NCBI GenBank assembly: GCA_947650875.1
Contig: CANSXE010000008.1
Location: 1-42,598 of the forward strand
Source of the DNA: an uncultured Bacillota bacterium
GTDB taxonomy: Bacteria; Bacillota; Clostridia; Oscillospirales; Oscillospiraceae
Length of the DNA: 42,598 bases
Direction of reading: 5' to 3'
The position numbers were made by a program, and so were the translations under genes. Below the pieces are notes generated by a model. The model did no database searches. It had not been told where the DNA came from and saw only the letters and a program-made list of their open reading frames with translations. Of the stretch, positions 28,472 through 37,257 are shown in pieces. Within the stretch, counting starts at the first letter, position 1; each line of letters begins with the position of its first letter.

Positions 28472-29584
28472 ATGGCACAGGCAGAACAGACCCTGCACGA
28501 GGTCCTGGGGGCCTTTGACTTCGGCGCGCCTGTGGTGGGAGCCATCCGCTACGGCTGCGGCCATATCAACGACACCTTTGTGGTCCACACCCAGCCGGAA
28601 AACGCCTGCTGCCGCCGGTTTATCCTCCAGCGGATGAGCTCCGCCGCCTTCAAACGGCCCGACCAGCTGATGGACAACATCATCGGCGTCACCGAGTTTC
28701 TGGGCCGGGAGATCGAAAAGCACGGAGGCAGCCGCAGCCGGGAAGCCATGGAGGTCATCCGGCCCAAAAATGGGGAGCCCTACTACACCGACAGCCAGGG
28801 GGGCGTCTGGCGGCTCTACCCCTTCGTAGAGGGCACCGTCTGCCACCAGACGGCGGACACCCCCGAGCTCTTTGCCGCTTCCGGCCGGGCCTTCGGCCGG
28901 TTCCAGCGGCTGCTGGCGGACTACCCCGCCGACACCCTGTATGAGACCATTCCCCACTTCCACGACACCGAGGACCGGCTGGCCAAGTTCAAGGCCGCCG
29001 TGGCCGCCGACAAGCTGGGCCGGGCCAAGGACTGCCAGCCCGAGATTGACTTCGTGCTGGCCCGGGAGAAGGACTGCTCAGTGGCCCTGAACGCCCTGCG
29101 GGCGGGCAAGCTGCCCCTGCGGGTCACCCACAACGACACCAAGCTGAACAACGTCCTGATGGACGAGACTACCGGCGAGGGCATCTGCATCATCGACCTG
29201 GACACCGTGATGCCCGGGCTGGTGCTCTACGACTTCGGGGACTCCATCCGCTTCGGGGCCAACCACTCCGCCGAGGACGAGACCGACCTTTCCAAAGTCA
29301 ACCTGGACGTGGACCTCTTCGCCGCCTACACCGCCGCCTTCCTGGAGGGGGTGGACGGCTCCCTCACCAACACGGAGATTGAATACCTCCCCTGGGGGGC
29401 CAAGCTGATGACGCTGGAGTGCGGAATGCGCTTCCTCACCGACCATCTGGAGGGGGACACCTACTTCCACATCAGCCGGGAGGGCCAGAATCTGGACCGC
29501 TGCCGCACTCAGTTCAAGCTTGTGGCCGATATGGAGGAGCGCTGGAGCGAGCTGGAGACCATTGTGAAAAAATACCAGAAATGA
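28472..29584 (+). CDS. NahK-like sugar 1-kinase (phosphotransferase/APH family)
   Basis: A 370-aa kinase of the APH/choline-kinase fold. The catalytic loop is HNDTKLNNVLMD (His220, Asp222, Asn226) and the Mg-binding motif is IDLDT (Asp242, Asp244). Length and the N-terminal GAIRYGCGHINDTFVVH resemble N-acetylhexosamine 1-kinase (NahK/LnpB) of bifidobacteria. Context supports that: galE and a nucleotidyltransferase lie upstream, and sugar import plus nagA/nagB downstream. The assignment rests on motif and context, not on a search. The AraC-type regulator gene overlaps its stop (ATGA). Confidence 0.8.
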   Translation: MAQAEQTLHEVLGAFDFGAPVVGAIRYGCGHINDTFVVHTQPENACCRRFILQRMSSAAFKRPDQLMDNIIGVTEFLGREIEKHGGSRSREAMEVIRPKNGEPYYTDSQGGVWRLYPFVEGTVCHQTADTPELFAASGRAFGRFQRLLADYPADTLYETIPHFHDTEDRLAKFKAAVAADKLGRAKDCQPEIDFVLAREKDCSVALNALRAGKLPLRVTHNDTKLNNVLMDETTGEGICIIDLDTVMPGLVLYDFGDSIRFGANHSAEDETDLSKVNLDVDLFAAYTAAFLEGVDGSLTNTEIEYLPWGAKLMTLECGMRFLTDHLEGDTYFHISREGQNLDRCRTQFKLVADMEERWSELETIVKKYQK

Positions 29585-30420
29585 ATACACTGTTTGATGA
29601 AGAGCAGCTGCGTAAGCTCATCGCCAACCTGAACATCCTCACCGGACTGCCCGCCAACATCCTGGACCCGGAGGGGCGGGACATCAACCTGTTTCAGGGA
29701 CATCCGCCCTTCTGCCGGGCCGTCAACGACCTGCCCGAGGGCCATGAGCGCTGCACCAACTGCGACAGATGGAAGACGAAAAACTACACCGCAGACAGGG
29801 GATTCCAATTCTACCGCTGTTATTTGGGCATCTGTGAAGCCATTATACCGCTGTATGACAAGAAGAATCCCCTGGCTTATCTGATTTTCGGCTGCTATCT
29901 GGATGACACCCCCATTCAGGAGCAGTGGGAATACACCCGAGCCCGCCTGGACTGGTGGCCCGGCGGGCCCGACGCGCTGAAGGACGCTTTTTTCCAATTC
30001 CGCCAGTACTCCCCCCAGGAGATTCAGGCCTACGCCGAGACACTGGAGGCCCTGTCCGCCTATATCCAGCTCAGGGGCATGATTCTGGCCGCAGAGCAGA
30101 CCGACGCCCAAAAGCTGGCCCTGTATCTGGACGAGCACTACATGGAAAAATTGTCTCTGGACTCCATCTCCAGGCAGCTGCACATCGGCCGCACCAAGCT
30201 GTGTGCCATCGCCAAGGAGCTGTCTAAGGGCGAGACCCTGTCCTGGCTCATTGCCCAGCGCCGCATCAACGCCGCCAAGCGGCTGCTGCTCCAAAGCAAC
30301 CTCCCCATCTCCGCCGTGGCGGAGGAGGTGGGCATCAGCGACTACAACTATTTTTCCAAGGTATTTCGGTCTATTACCGGCACCACCCCCAGCGCCTATC
30401 GGAAAAAGGTTCGGGGATAA
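29581..30420 (+). CDS. PocR-domain AraC-family regulator
   Basis: A 279-aa activator-type protein. The N-terminal PocR-like sensory domain (about residues 10-110) has spaced cysteines in PPFCRAVND, RCTNCDRWK and YRCYLGICEA. The C-terminal AraC domain (about 178-279) has two helix-turn-helix motifs (LSLDSISRQLHIGRTKLC and ISAVAEEVGISDYNYFSKVF). PocR domains bind small organic ligands. The start ATGA overlaps the kinase stop. It is followed by a terminator and then by a promoter with a perfect -10 and no clear -35, as expected for a target it activates. Confidence 0.9.
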   Translation: MNTLFDEEQLRKLIANLNILTGLPANILDPEGRDINLFQGHPPFCRAVNDLPEGHERCTNCDRWKTKNYTADRGFQFYRCYLGICEAIIPLYDKKNPLAYLIFGCYLDDTPIQEQWEYTRARLDWWPGGPDALKDAFFQFRQYSPQEIQAYAETLEALSAYIQLRGMILAAEQTDAQKLALYLDEHYMEKLSLDSISRQLHIGRTKLCAIAKELSKGETLSWLIAQRRINAAKRLLLQSNLPISAVAEEVGISDYNYFSKVFRSITGTTPSAYRKKVRG

Positions 30421-30457
30421 AAAATCGTACGAGCTTTCATGGGTTCGTACGATTTTT
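30421..30457 (+). terminator. Terminator after the AraC-family gene
   Basis: A 12-bp stem AAAATCGTACGA / TCGTACGATTTT runs into TTTTTC, immediately after the stop codon. Confidence 0.9.
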
Positions 30458-30501
30458 CTATATTCTGTACTTTATACACTATGATTTACACAATCTACAA
30501 G

Positions 30502-30507
30502 TATAAT
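30502..30507 (+). promoter_or_regulatory. -10 box of the ABC importer operon
   Basis: A perfect TATAAT has no recognisable -35 hexamer at 16-18 bp. Together with the AraC-family gene directly upstream this suggests an activator-dependent promoter. The leader contains an AAGGCG/CGCCTT inverted repeat near 30518-30558. Confidence 0.5.
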
Positions 30508-30590
30508 AGACTTTGAAAAGGCGATTTTGTGAAATATCTCTATACGCCTTATTTTTCGCGAGTCAAAATCAACAAAGAAGGAGAATGAAA

Positions 30591-31907
30591 ATGAAGAAAT
30601 TTCTTGCGAGTCTGCTTGTCAGCGCCATGGCGCTGACACTTGCCGCCTGTGGCGGCAACCCCAGCTCCCCCTCTAATGGCAGCAACCCCTCCAGCGGCTC
30701 CGGCACTACCGGCGGCGGCGATAAGACCACCATCAACGTGATTATCTCCCAGTACGGCAACTACACCCAGGAGTGGTGGACCCAGTTCGAGAAGGACTTT
30801 GAGGCCGCCAACGACACCGTGGACCTGAACATTGAGATTGTCTCCTGGAACGACATTTACTCCGTGGTCTCCACCCGCATCCAGTCCAAGCAGCAGCCCG
30901 ACATCCTGAACATCAGCGGCTTTGCCGACTATGTGGCAGACGACCTGCTGATGCAGGCCACCGAGTACACCTCCGAAGAGGTCCAGAAGAAGATTATCCC
31001 CAGCTTCTGGGAGTCCAACGCCATTGACGGAACCGTGTGGGCTCTGCCCATTCTGGCCTCCTGCCGCTCCCTGTTCTGCAATATGGACCTGCTGAACGAG
31101 GCCGGCGTTACCGCTCCTCCCACCACCTGGGACGAGGTCCTCACCGCCTGCCAGGCCGTGAAGGATAAGCACGGCGATGCCATCGTTCCCTGGGGTCTGG
31201 ACATCTCCAACGATGAGGGCCAGGCTGCTTTCTCCTACTACAGCTGGAACTTCGGCGGCGGCTTTGTGGACGGCAACGGCGACTGGGCTCTGAACAGCGA
31301 CGCCAACGTCCAGGCCGTGGAGTACATCAAAAAGCTCATCGACTCCGGCTACTGCAACTCCGCTCCCTACACCGATACCCGCTATCCCCTCCAGGACGCT
31401 TTCAGCGCCGGCACTCTGGCTATGATGATCGGCCCCATGAACATGGTTGCCGCCGACTCCACCGTCAACTACCAGTCCGTGAATATCCCCGGCAACGGCG
31501 TGGGTCTGGGCGTGTGCGACCAGCTGATGGTCTTTAAGAACGACGCCGCCCCTGATCAGGCCGCCCGCACTGAGGCCATCAAGGCGTTCTTCGATTTCTT
31601 CTATGACTGCGAGCGCTATTCTGACTACATGGTGTTCGAGGGCTTCCTCCCCGCCACTCTGGACTCCTCTGACAATCTGGCCGCCAACGCCGAGAAGTAC
31701 AAGGTCGGCGGTTCCGACGCCACCGGCAACAGCGAGTACTTCAAGACCTTCTGCGCCCAGCTGCCCGACTGCCAGTTCTATCCCATGCAGAAGGCTGAGT
31801 GGATGGACGTACGCAACGGCGTGATCGAGGTGGAGCAGCAGGTCTGTCAGGGCCAGATTTCCGCCAAGGATGCCCTGGATAACCTCCAGGCTAACATCGC
31901 TGGCTAA
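30591..31907 (+). CDS. ABC sugar transporter substrate-binding lipoprotein
   Basis: A 438-aa family 1-type extracellular binding protein. Lipoprotein signal MKKFLASLLVSAMALTLAAC has Cys20 in the lipobox, followed by a Ser/Gly/Asn linker and a mature domain with TINVIISQYGNYTQEWWTQF, WALPILASCRSLFCNMDLL and GPMNMVA. I chose ATG 30591, 7 nt after AAGGAG; the ATG 6 nt earlier is too close. It is the first gene of the importer operon. Substrate is likely an amino sugar or a glycan fragment containing one, judged from nagA/nagB downstream. Confidence 0.92.
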   Translation: MKKFLASLLVSAMALTLAACGGNPSSPSNGSNPSSGSGTTGGGDKTTINVIISQYGNYTQEWWTQFEKDFEAANDTVDLNIEIVSWNDIYSVVSTRIQSKQQPDILNISGFADYVADDLLMQATEYTSEEVQKKIIPSFWESNAIDGTVWALPILASCRSLFCNMDLLNEAGVTAPPTTWDEVLTACQAVKDKHGDAIVPWGLDISNDEGQAAFSYYSWNFGGGFVDGNGDWALNSDANVQAVEYIKKLIDSGYCNSAPYTDTRYPLQDAFSAGTLAMMIGPMNMVAADSTVNYQSVNIPGNGVGLGVCDQLMVFKNDAAPDQAARTEAIKAFFDFFYDCERYSDYMVFEGFLPATLDSSDNLAANAEKYKVGGSDATGNSEYFKTFCAQLPDCQFYPMQKAEWMDVRNGVIEVEQQVCQGQISAKDALDNLQANIAG

Positions 31908-31935
31908 GCTCCCCGGTTTTCCCACCGGACAAATC

Positions 31936-31963
31936 AAGAGGGGCCGGTTTTCCGGCCCCTCTT
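31936..31963 (+). terminator. Hairpin between binding protein and permease genes
   Basis: A 12-bp stem AAGAGGGGCCGG / CCGGCCCCTCTT with a TTTT loop and little T-run. It is the usual leaky terminator or stabiliser that keeps the binding protein in excess. Confidence 0.65.
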
Positions 31964-31988
31964 CCTGATTGAAAGAGGAGGCCTGTCT

Positions 31989-32948
31989 ATGAAAGAGAAT
32001 CCAAAGCCCCACTCCATAAAAAAGAATTCAAAGCCCCGCTCTATAAAAAAGAATCCAAAACCCCGCACACTTCTGAATAAGAGAGCAATTGAGCCCTATA
32101 TCTGGCTGCTGCCCAGTATTATTATGATGGGAGTACTGATTTTGGTCCCCATCATCACCGTATTCCAGACGTCCTTCTCCAAAATCAGCAAGGCCGGCGT
32201 CAACAAGGGTTTTGCAAAATTGGACAATTACCTCTGGATTTTTAAACAGCCGGCTTTCCGCCGCACCCTGATGAACACCATAGTTTGGACAGTGGTTGTG
32301 GTGGGCGTGTCCACCATACTGGGCATCATCCTGGGACTGGTCCTCAACGAAAAGTTCCACGGGCGTAAAATTGTCCGGGCCATTGTGGTATTCCCCTGGG
32401 CCACCGCCCTGATTATCCAGTCCGTCATCTGGAAATACATCATTAACGCTGACTACGGCGCGCTGAACACCCTGCTCCTCAAGCTGGGTATCATCAAAAG
32501 CAACGTGAACTGGACGGCCACTCCACAGATGTTCTTCGCCTGGGAGTGTTTTGTGGGTATCCTGGTCACGGTGCCCTTCGTCACCTTCTGCGTGCTGTCT
32601 GGTTTGCAGAGTATCGACGCCTCCCTCTACGAGGCGGCCGAGGTGGATGGCGCTTCGTTCTGGAACAAGCTGTTCCGGGTTACGCTGCCCCTGCTCATGC
32701 CCAGCCTGACAGTATCCACCGTGCTGAACATTATCTATGTGTTCAACTCCTTCCCCATCGTCTGGACCATCTCCAAGGGCGACCCGGCAGACATGACCCA
32801 TACACTGGTCACCTATCTGTATAAGCTGTCCTTTACCAACCAGAGAGTGGGTGAGGCAGCTGCGGTCTCCGTGATCGGCTTTATGATTCTGGCTGTCTGT
32901 GCCAGCATCTATATGTTCATGACCCTGCGGGCGGAAAAGGAGGACTGA
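31989..32948 (+). CDS. ABC sugar transporter permease (MalF/UgpA type)
   Basis: A 319-aa permease with six predicted helices. The cytoplasmic EAA loop that contacts the ATPase is EAAEVDGASFWNKLFRVTLP. The first ~28 residues are a basic repeat of SIKKNPKPR-like units ahead of the first helix (YIWLLPSIIMMGVLILVPI). Second permease follows after 3 nt. No ATP-binding subunit is in the operon; carbohydrate importers of this class often share an MsiK-type ATPase encoded elsewhere. Confidence 0.93.
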   Translation: MKENPKPHSIKKNSKPRSIKKNPKPRTLLNKRAIEPYIWLLPSIIMMGVLILVPIITVFQTSFSKISKAGVNKGFAKLDNYLWIFKQPAFRRTLMNTIVWTVVVVGVSTILGIILGLVLNEKFHGRKIVRAIVVFPWATALIIQSVIWKYIINADYGALNTLLLKLGIIKSNVNWTATPQMFFAWECFVGILVTVPFVTFCVLSGLQSIDASLYEAAEVDGASFWNKLFRVTLPLLMPSLTVSTVLNIIYVFNSFPIVWTISKGDPADMTHTLVTYLYKLSFTNQRVGEAAAVSVIGFMILAVCASIYMFMTLRAEKED

Positions 32949-32951
32949 CAA

Positions 32952-33782
32952 ATGAAAACAAAAAAATCCCCCTGGTCCCGTGTGGCCCTGTATCTGTTTG
33001 TGTTCGTGGTGTGTATTATTATTCTCTACCCCTATTTCGTCATGTTCACTACGGCGGCCAAAAGCAATGAGGAGATGTATGGCAACGTCCTTCTCCCCTC
33101 GGTGTGGCAGTGGTCCAACTTTGTGGATATCTGGACCGAGGCTCCCGTCTTTAAATACCTGCTCAACTCCATCATTGTGGCCGGCGGAGCCACCTTCCTG
33201 GCTATCCTGTGCGGCATCCCGGCGGCTTATGCCTTGTCCCGGATGCGCTTCAAGGGAAAGGCCATCTTTATGGGCGCGGTTATCATGAGCCAGATGTTCT
33301 CCCCCGTGGTGCTGCTGGTGGGTATCTACCGGCTGATGACCGATATGGGACTGACCAACAACCTGATCGGTCTGATTCTGCTCAACGCGGCCTTCAACCA
33401 GGCCTTCGCCATCTGGCTGCTGCGGGGCACCTTCACCTCCATCTCCTCCGAGATGGAGCAGGCCGCCAAGATTGACGGCTGCGGCACGGTGCAGGCCCTG
33501 ATTCGGGTGCTCCTCCCCGTGGCCGCCCCCGGCATTGTCACCACCCTGATTTTCGTCTTTATCAACTCCTGGAATGAGTATACCATCGCCCTGACTTTGA
33601 TCTCCGGCGATCTGCTCAAACCCATCACCGTGGGTATCAACATCTTCTACGGCTTCAATTTCATCAAGTGGCAGTATCTGTTCGCCACCTCCATCTTCGC
33701 CACCATCCCAGTGGTCATCCTGTTCCTGTGCATCGAAAAGCACCTGGTCAGCGGCCTGACCTCCGGCGGCGTGAAGGGTTAG
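32952..33782 (+). CDS. ABC sugar transporter permease (MalG/UgpE type)
   Basis: A 276-aa second permease with six predicted helices. Its EAA loop is EQAAKIDGCGTVQALIRVLLP, and the N-terminal helix is ALYLFVFVVCIIILYPYFVMF. It forms the heterodimeric channel with the gene upstream. A 66-nt gap without terminator leads to the ROK-type kinase. Confidence 0.93.
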   Translation: MKTKKSPWSRVALYLFVFVVCIIILYPYFVMFTTAAKSNEEMYGNVLLPSVWQWSNFVDIWTEAPVFKYLLNSIIVAGGATFLAILCGIPAAYALSRMRFKGKAIFMGAVIMSQMFSPVVLLVGIYRLMTDMGLTNNLIGLILLNAAFNQAFAIWLLRGTFTSISSEMEQAAKIDGCGTVQALIRVLLPVAAPGIVTTLIFVFINSWNEYTIALTLISGDLLKPITVGINIFYGFNFIKWQYLFATSIFATIPVVILFLCIEKHLVSGLTSGGVKG

Positions 33783-33848
33783 GCTTTTTCGTAAATTGGC
33801 AGACTTTTCCCCTGTACCATAAATTGAACTTGTACTGGAGGTCCCCTC

Positions 33849-35225
33849 ATGGAGCGATACAACATCGACGTCCGAATCAAAAACGTTCCCCCGTTGGACC
33901 CGGACTTTATCCCTATCCTGAAATTCAACCAGGCCTTTCTGGCCACCGCCAAAAAGCCCGTCTCCCTGGCTGTGGAGCGGGCGGACGGTCAGATAGCTGC
34001 CTTCCGCACCTTCGTCCACGGCACCCCCGAGATGGCCGAAGCAGACCGGTATTATATCGACCGCATGGTCAAGACAGCACTGTGGCTCCAGGGCGGTTTT
34101 AAGGTATACACCGACGACCGGGAGATTTACGAGTACCTCAGCGGCGTCTACCGCCAGGGGGGCGAGCGGGAGTTTGACTGGGACTTTATGTCCGATGTCT
34201 ACGAGCACCCCTTTGAGGTGGTGCTGACCAGCCAGGTCCCGGAAACCAGGGACGCCCCCAAGGCCATCGGCGGCCATCTGGAGGGCTGCCGCATCGGCTT
34301 CGACGCCGGCGGCTCCGACCGGAAGGTGTCCGCCGTGGTGGACGGGGAGACCGTCTTCTCTGAGGAAGTGGTCTGGTTCCCCAAGGTCAACGCCGACCCG
34401 GACTACCACTACGACGGCATTGTGGCCGCCCTGAAATCCGCCGCGGAGCACATGCCCCGGGTGGACGCGGTAGGGGTCAGCTCCGCCGGCGTGTTCATCA
34501 ACGACCGGACGATGCGGGCCTCACTCTTCCTTCAGGTCCCCCCCGACCTCTACAACGCCAAGGTGAAGGATATTTACATCCGCGCCATCCGCGACACCTT
34601 CGGCGATGTGCCCTACTCGGTCATCAACGACGGCGATGTCTCCGCCCTGGCTGGGGCTATGAGCCTGGAGGATAACAACGTCCTGGGGATTGCCATGGGC
34701 ACCAGCGAAGCGGTGGGCTATGTGGACGAAAACGGCTGCATCACCGGCTGGCTCAACGAACTGGCCTTTGTCCCGGTGGACGCCAACCCGGATGCCATGC
34801 GGGATGAGTGGAGCGGCGACATCGGCTGCGGCGTGAAATACTTCTCCCAGGATGGGGTCATCAAGCTGGCCCCCCGCACGGGGATTGAACTGGACGAGAA
34901 CGCCTCCCCCGCCGAGAAGCTGAAGGCAGTCCAGAAGCTGATGGAGGAGGGCGACCCCCGGGCCGCCCGGGTGTATGAGTCCATCGGCATCTATCTGGGA
35001 CACACTCTGGCCTATTACTACACGCTCTACGGCTGCCGGCATGTGCTGCTGCTGGGCCGGGTTATGAGCGGCAAAGGCGGCGATTTGATTCTGGATACCG
35101 CCAAAAAGGTGCTGGCCGACGAGTACCCCGAGACCGTTGGAAACATGGTTCCCGAGCTGCCCGACGAGAAGTTCCGCCGGGTGGGCCAATCCATGGCCGC
35201 CGCCAGCCTGCCTGACCGCAAGTAA
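33849..35225 (+). CDS. ROK/ASKHA-type sugar kinase with long N-terminal extension (458 aa)
   Basis: Residues ~148-440 form an actin-like sugar kinase fold: phosphate loop IGFDAGGSDRK, VGVSSAGVFIND, INDGDVSALAGAMS with the likely catalytic Asp, and IAMGTSEAVGY. The Zn-binding CxCGxxGCLE motif of typical ROK proteins is absent. The first ~145 residues (MERYNIDVRIKNVPPLDPDF onward) are a domain I do not recognise. Position before nagB-nagA suggests phosphorylation of an imported amino sugar to the 6-phosphate (inference). GGAGG precedes the ATG. Confidence 0.8.
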   Translation: MERYNIDVRIKNVPPLDPDFIPILKFNQAFLATAKKPVSLAVERADGQIAAFRTFVHGTPEMAEADRYYIDRMVKTALWLQGGFKVYTDDREIYEYLSGVYRQGGEREFDWDFMSDVYEHPFEVVLTSQVPETRDAPKAIGGHLEGCRIGFDAGGSDRKVSAVVDGETVFSEEVVWFPKVNADPDYHYDGIVAALKSAAEHMPRVDAVGVSSAGVFINDRTMRASLFLQVPPDLYNAKVKDIYIRAIRDTFGDVPYSVINDGDVSALAGAMSLEDNNVLGIAMGTSEAVGYVDENGCITGWLNELAFVPVDANPDAMRDEWSGDIGCGVKYFSQDGVIKLAPRTGIELDENASPAEKLKAVQKLMEEGDPRAARVYESIGIYLGHTLAYYYTLYGCRHVLLLGRVMSGKGGDLILDTAKKVLADEYPETVGNMVPELPDEKFRRVGQSMAAASLPDRK

Positions 35226-35264
35226 CAGGACCATTAAATATTAGTTATTAAGGAGTGATACCCA

Positions 35265-36011
35265 ATGAGAATTTACTGTGAAAAGGACTACGAGACCATG
35301 AGCCGCCGGGCCGCCCATGTGATGGCTGCCGAGATTATCCACCGCCCTGACTGTGTGCTGGGCCTGGCCACCGGCTCCACCCCCATCGGCATGTACAAGC
35401 AGCTTATCGAGTGGAACAAGGCCGGCGACATCACCTTCAAAGAGGTCCGCACCGTCAACCTGGACGAGTACAAGGGTCTGTCTCCCGAGCACGACCAGGG
35501 CTACCGCTACTTTATGCAGAAGCAGCTTTTCGACCATGTGGACATCCTCCCCGAAAACACCCGGGTGCCTGACGGCCTGGCCGCCGACCCCGCTGCCGAG
35601 TGCGCCGCCTACGATGAGTACATCCGCTCCCTGGGCGGCATCGACCTCCAGCTGCTGGGCGTGGGCCACAACGGACATATCGGCTTCAATGAGCCCGGCG
35701 GTATCTTTGTAACCCCCACCCATGTGGTTGACCTCACCGAGCGCACCATCGACGCCAACGCCCGGTTCTTCGCCACCCGGAACGACGTGCCCAAACAGGC
35801 CTTTACCATGGGCATCGGCCCCATCATGGCCGCCAAGAAGATTCTTTTCATCGCCAGCGGCGAGGAGAAAGCCGAGGCCGTGTACAACAGCGTCTGCGGG
35901 CCTGTAGACCCCCACTGCCAGGGCTCCATCCTCCAGCTCCATCCCGACGTGGTGCTGGTGGCCGATGAAGCCGCCCTCAGCAAGGTAATTGCCGCCGGAG
36001 TGAAGGTATGA
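35265..36011 (+). CDS. nagB: Glucosamine-6-phosphate deaminase
   Basis: Converts glucosamine-6-P to fructose-6-P and ammonia. The 248-aa protein has LGLATGSTPIGMY (phosphate binding), VNLDEYKGLSP with the catalytic Asp, and LLGVGHNGHIGFNEPG. AAGGAG lies 9 nt upstream of the ATG. It overlaps nagA by 4 nt. Confidence 0.96.
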   Translation: MRIYCEKDYETMSRRAAHVMAAEIIHRPDCVLGLATGSTPIGMYKQLIEWNKAGDITFKEVRTVNLDEYKGLSPEHDQGYRYFMQKQLFDHVDILPENTRVPDGLAADPAAECAAYDEYIRSLGGIDLQLLGVGHNGHIGFNEPGGIFVTPTHVVDLTERTIDANARFFATRNDVPKQAFTMGIGPIMAAKKILFIASGEEKAEAVYNSVCGPVDPHCQGSILQLHPDVVLVADEAALSKVIAAGVKV

Positions 36012-37135
36012 AAATTATCAACGGCCAGGTCTTTGACCTGGAACAGGGCTTTCTCTCCCGGGATGTCTATACCGACGGCTCTTTGATTGCCCCGGCCAGC
36101 GGAGATGATGCCGTCCTGGACGCAGCCGGGTGCTATGTCATCCCCGGCCTGGTGGATGTCCACTTCCACGGCTGTGTGGGGGAGGATTTTTCCGACGCCA
36201 CCCCCGACGGCCTGCAAAAAATTGCCGATTACGAGCTCTCTCAGGGGGTCACTTATATCTGCCCCGCCGGCATGACCCTCCCTGAGGATCAGCTTACCGC
36301 CATCTGTAAGACCACCGCCGCCCACCGGAAGAAGAACGCTGGCGGGGCGGAGGTGGTGGGGGCTCATCTGGAGGGACCTTTCCTCTGTATGGCCAAAAAG
36401 GGCGCCCAGAACGGGGATTATCTTCACGACCCGGACGCCGCCATGCTGAAGCGCCTTCAGACGGCTGCGGAGGGCTGTGTGCGCCTGGTCACCCTGGCCC
36501 CGGAGCAGCCTAACTCCATTGAATTTATCAATGCGGCCGCGGAGATGGACATACACGTCTCCGTGGGCCATACCGTGGCCGATTACGACACCGCCAAAGC
36601 GGCCTTTGATGCGGGGGCGGACCACGCCACCCACCTGTTCAACGCCATGCCCCCCTTTGCCCACCGTGACCCCGGCGTCATCGGCGCGGCCTTTGATGTC
36701 CTCCACGTCATGCCCGAGCTCATCTGCGACGGCGTACACGTCCACGGCTCTGCGGTTCGGGCCGCTTTCCGGCTCTTCGGAAAAAAGCGGATGATTCTCA
36801 TCTCCGACTCCCTCCGGGCCACCGGCATGCCCGACGGGGAGTACCCGTTCGGCGGACAGATGATCGAGGTCCACGGCAACCGGGCCACCATTCTGGGCCA
36901 CCCGGAGACCCTGGCTGGCTCCATTACCAGCCTGATGGGCTGTCTGCGCCAGGCGGTTTCCTTCGGCATCCCTCTGGCCGACGCGGTGCGGGCCTGCACC
37001 TATAACCCTGCCAAGTCCATCAGCATCGACGACAGAGCCGGTACCCTGGACATCGGTAAGGAAGCCAGTGTTGTTCTGCTGGACAAAAAGGACCTGTCCT
37101 GCAAGGCCATCGTCTTTAAAGGACAAATGATGTAG
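36008..37135 (+). CDS. nagA: N-acetylglucosamine-6-phosphate deacetylase
   Basis: A metal-dependent amidohydrolase that removes acetate from GlcNAc-6-P and so feeds NagB. The 375-aa protein shows GLVDVHFHGCVGEDF, GAHLEGPFLCMAKKGAQN with the metal-ligand Glu, VSVGHTVADY, THLFNAMPPFAHRDPG and ISDSLRATGMPDGEY with the catalytic Asp. The ATG overlaps the nagB stop. It is the last gene of the operon, followed by a strong terminator. Confidence 0.95.
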   Translation: MKIINGQVFDLEQGFLSRDVYTDGSLIAPASGDDAVLDAAGCYVIPGLVDVHFHGCVGEDFSDATPDGLQKIADYELSQGVTYICPAGMTLPEDQLTAICKTTAAHRKKNAGGAEVVGAHLEGPFLCMAKKGAQNGDYLHDPDAAMLKRLQTAAEGCVRLVTLAPEQPNSIEFINAAAEMDIHVSVGHTVADYDTAKAAFDAGADHATHLFNAMPPFAHRDPGVIGAAFDVLHVMPELICDGVHVHGSAVRAAFRLFGKKRMILISDSLRATGMPDGEYPFGGQMIEVHGNRATILGHPETLAGSITSLMGCLRQAVSFGIPLADAVRACTYNPAKSISIDDRAGTLDIGKEASVVLLDKKDLSCKAIVFKGQMM

Positions 37136-37152
37136 CGATACATCATATAACA

Positions 37153-37193
37153 GCCGGGCTGCGCGTTTACAAACGCGCAGCCCGGCCGCTTTT
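37153..37193 (+). terminator. Terminator of the nag operon
   Basis: A 14-bp stem GCCGGGCTGCGCGT / ACGCGCAGCCCGGC is followed by CGCTTTTAC. Confidence 0.88.
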
Positions 37194-37257
37194 ACTGATA
37201 CAGATTTTATTCGCCTTCAGGTCCGGCAGAATGAAACCGGCAGAACATAAAATTCTT

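Noticed and set aside
31989..33782. Missing ABC ATPase gene as a sign of operon decay
   Set aside because: Sugar importers of this class commonly share an ATPase encoded elsewhere, and both permeases have intact EAA loops.
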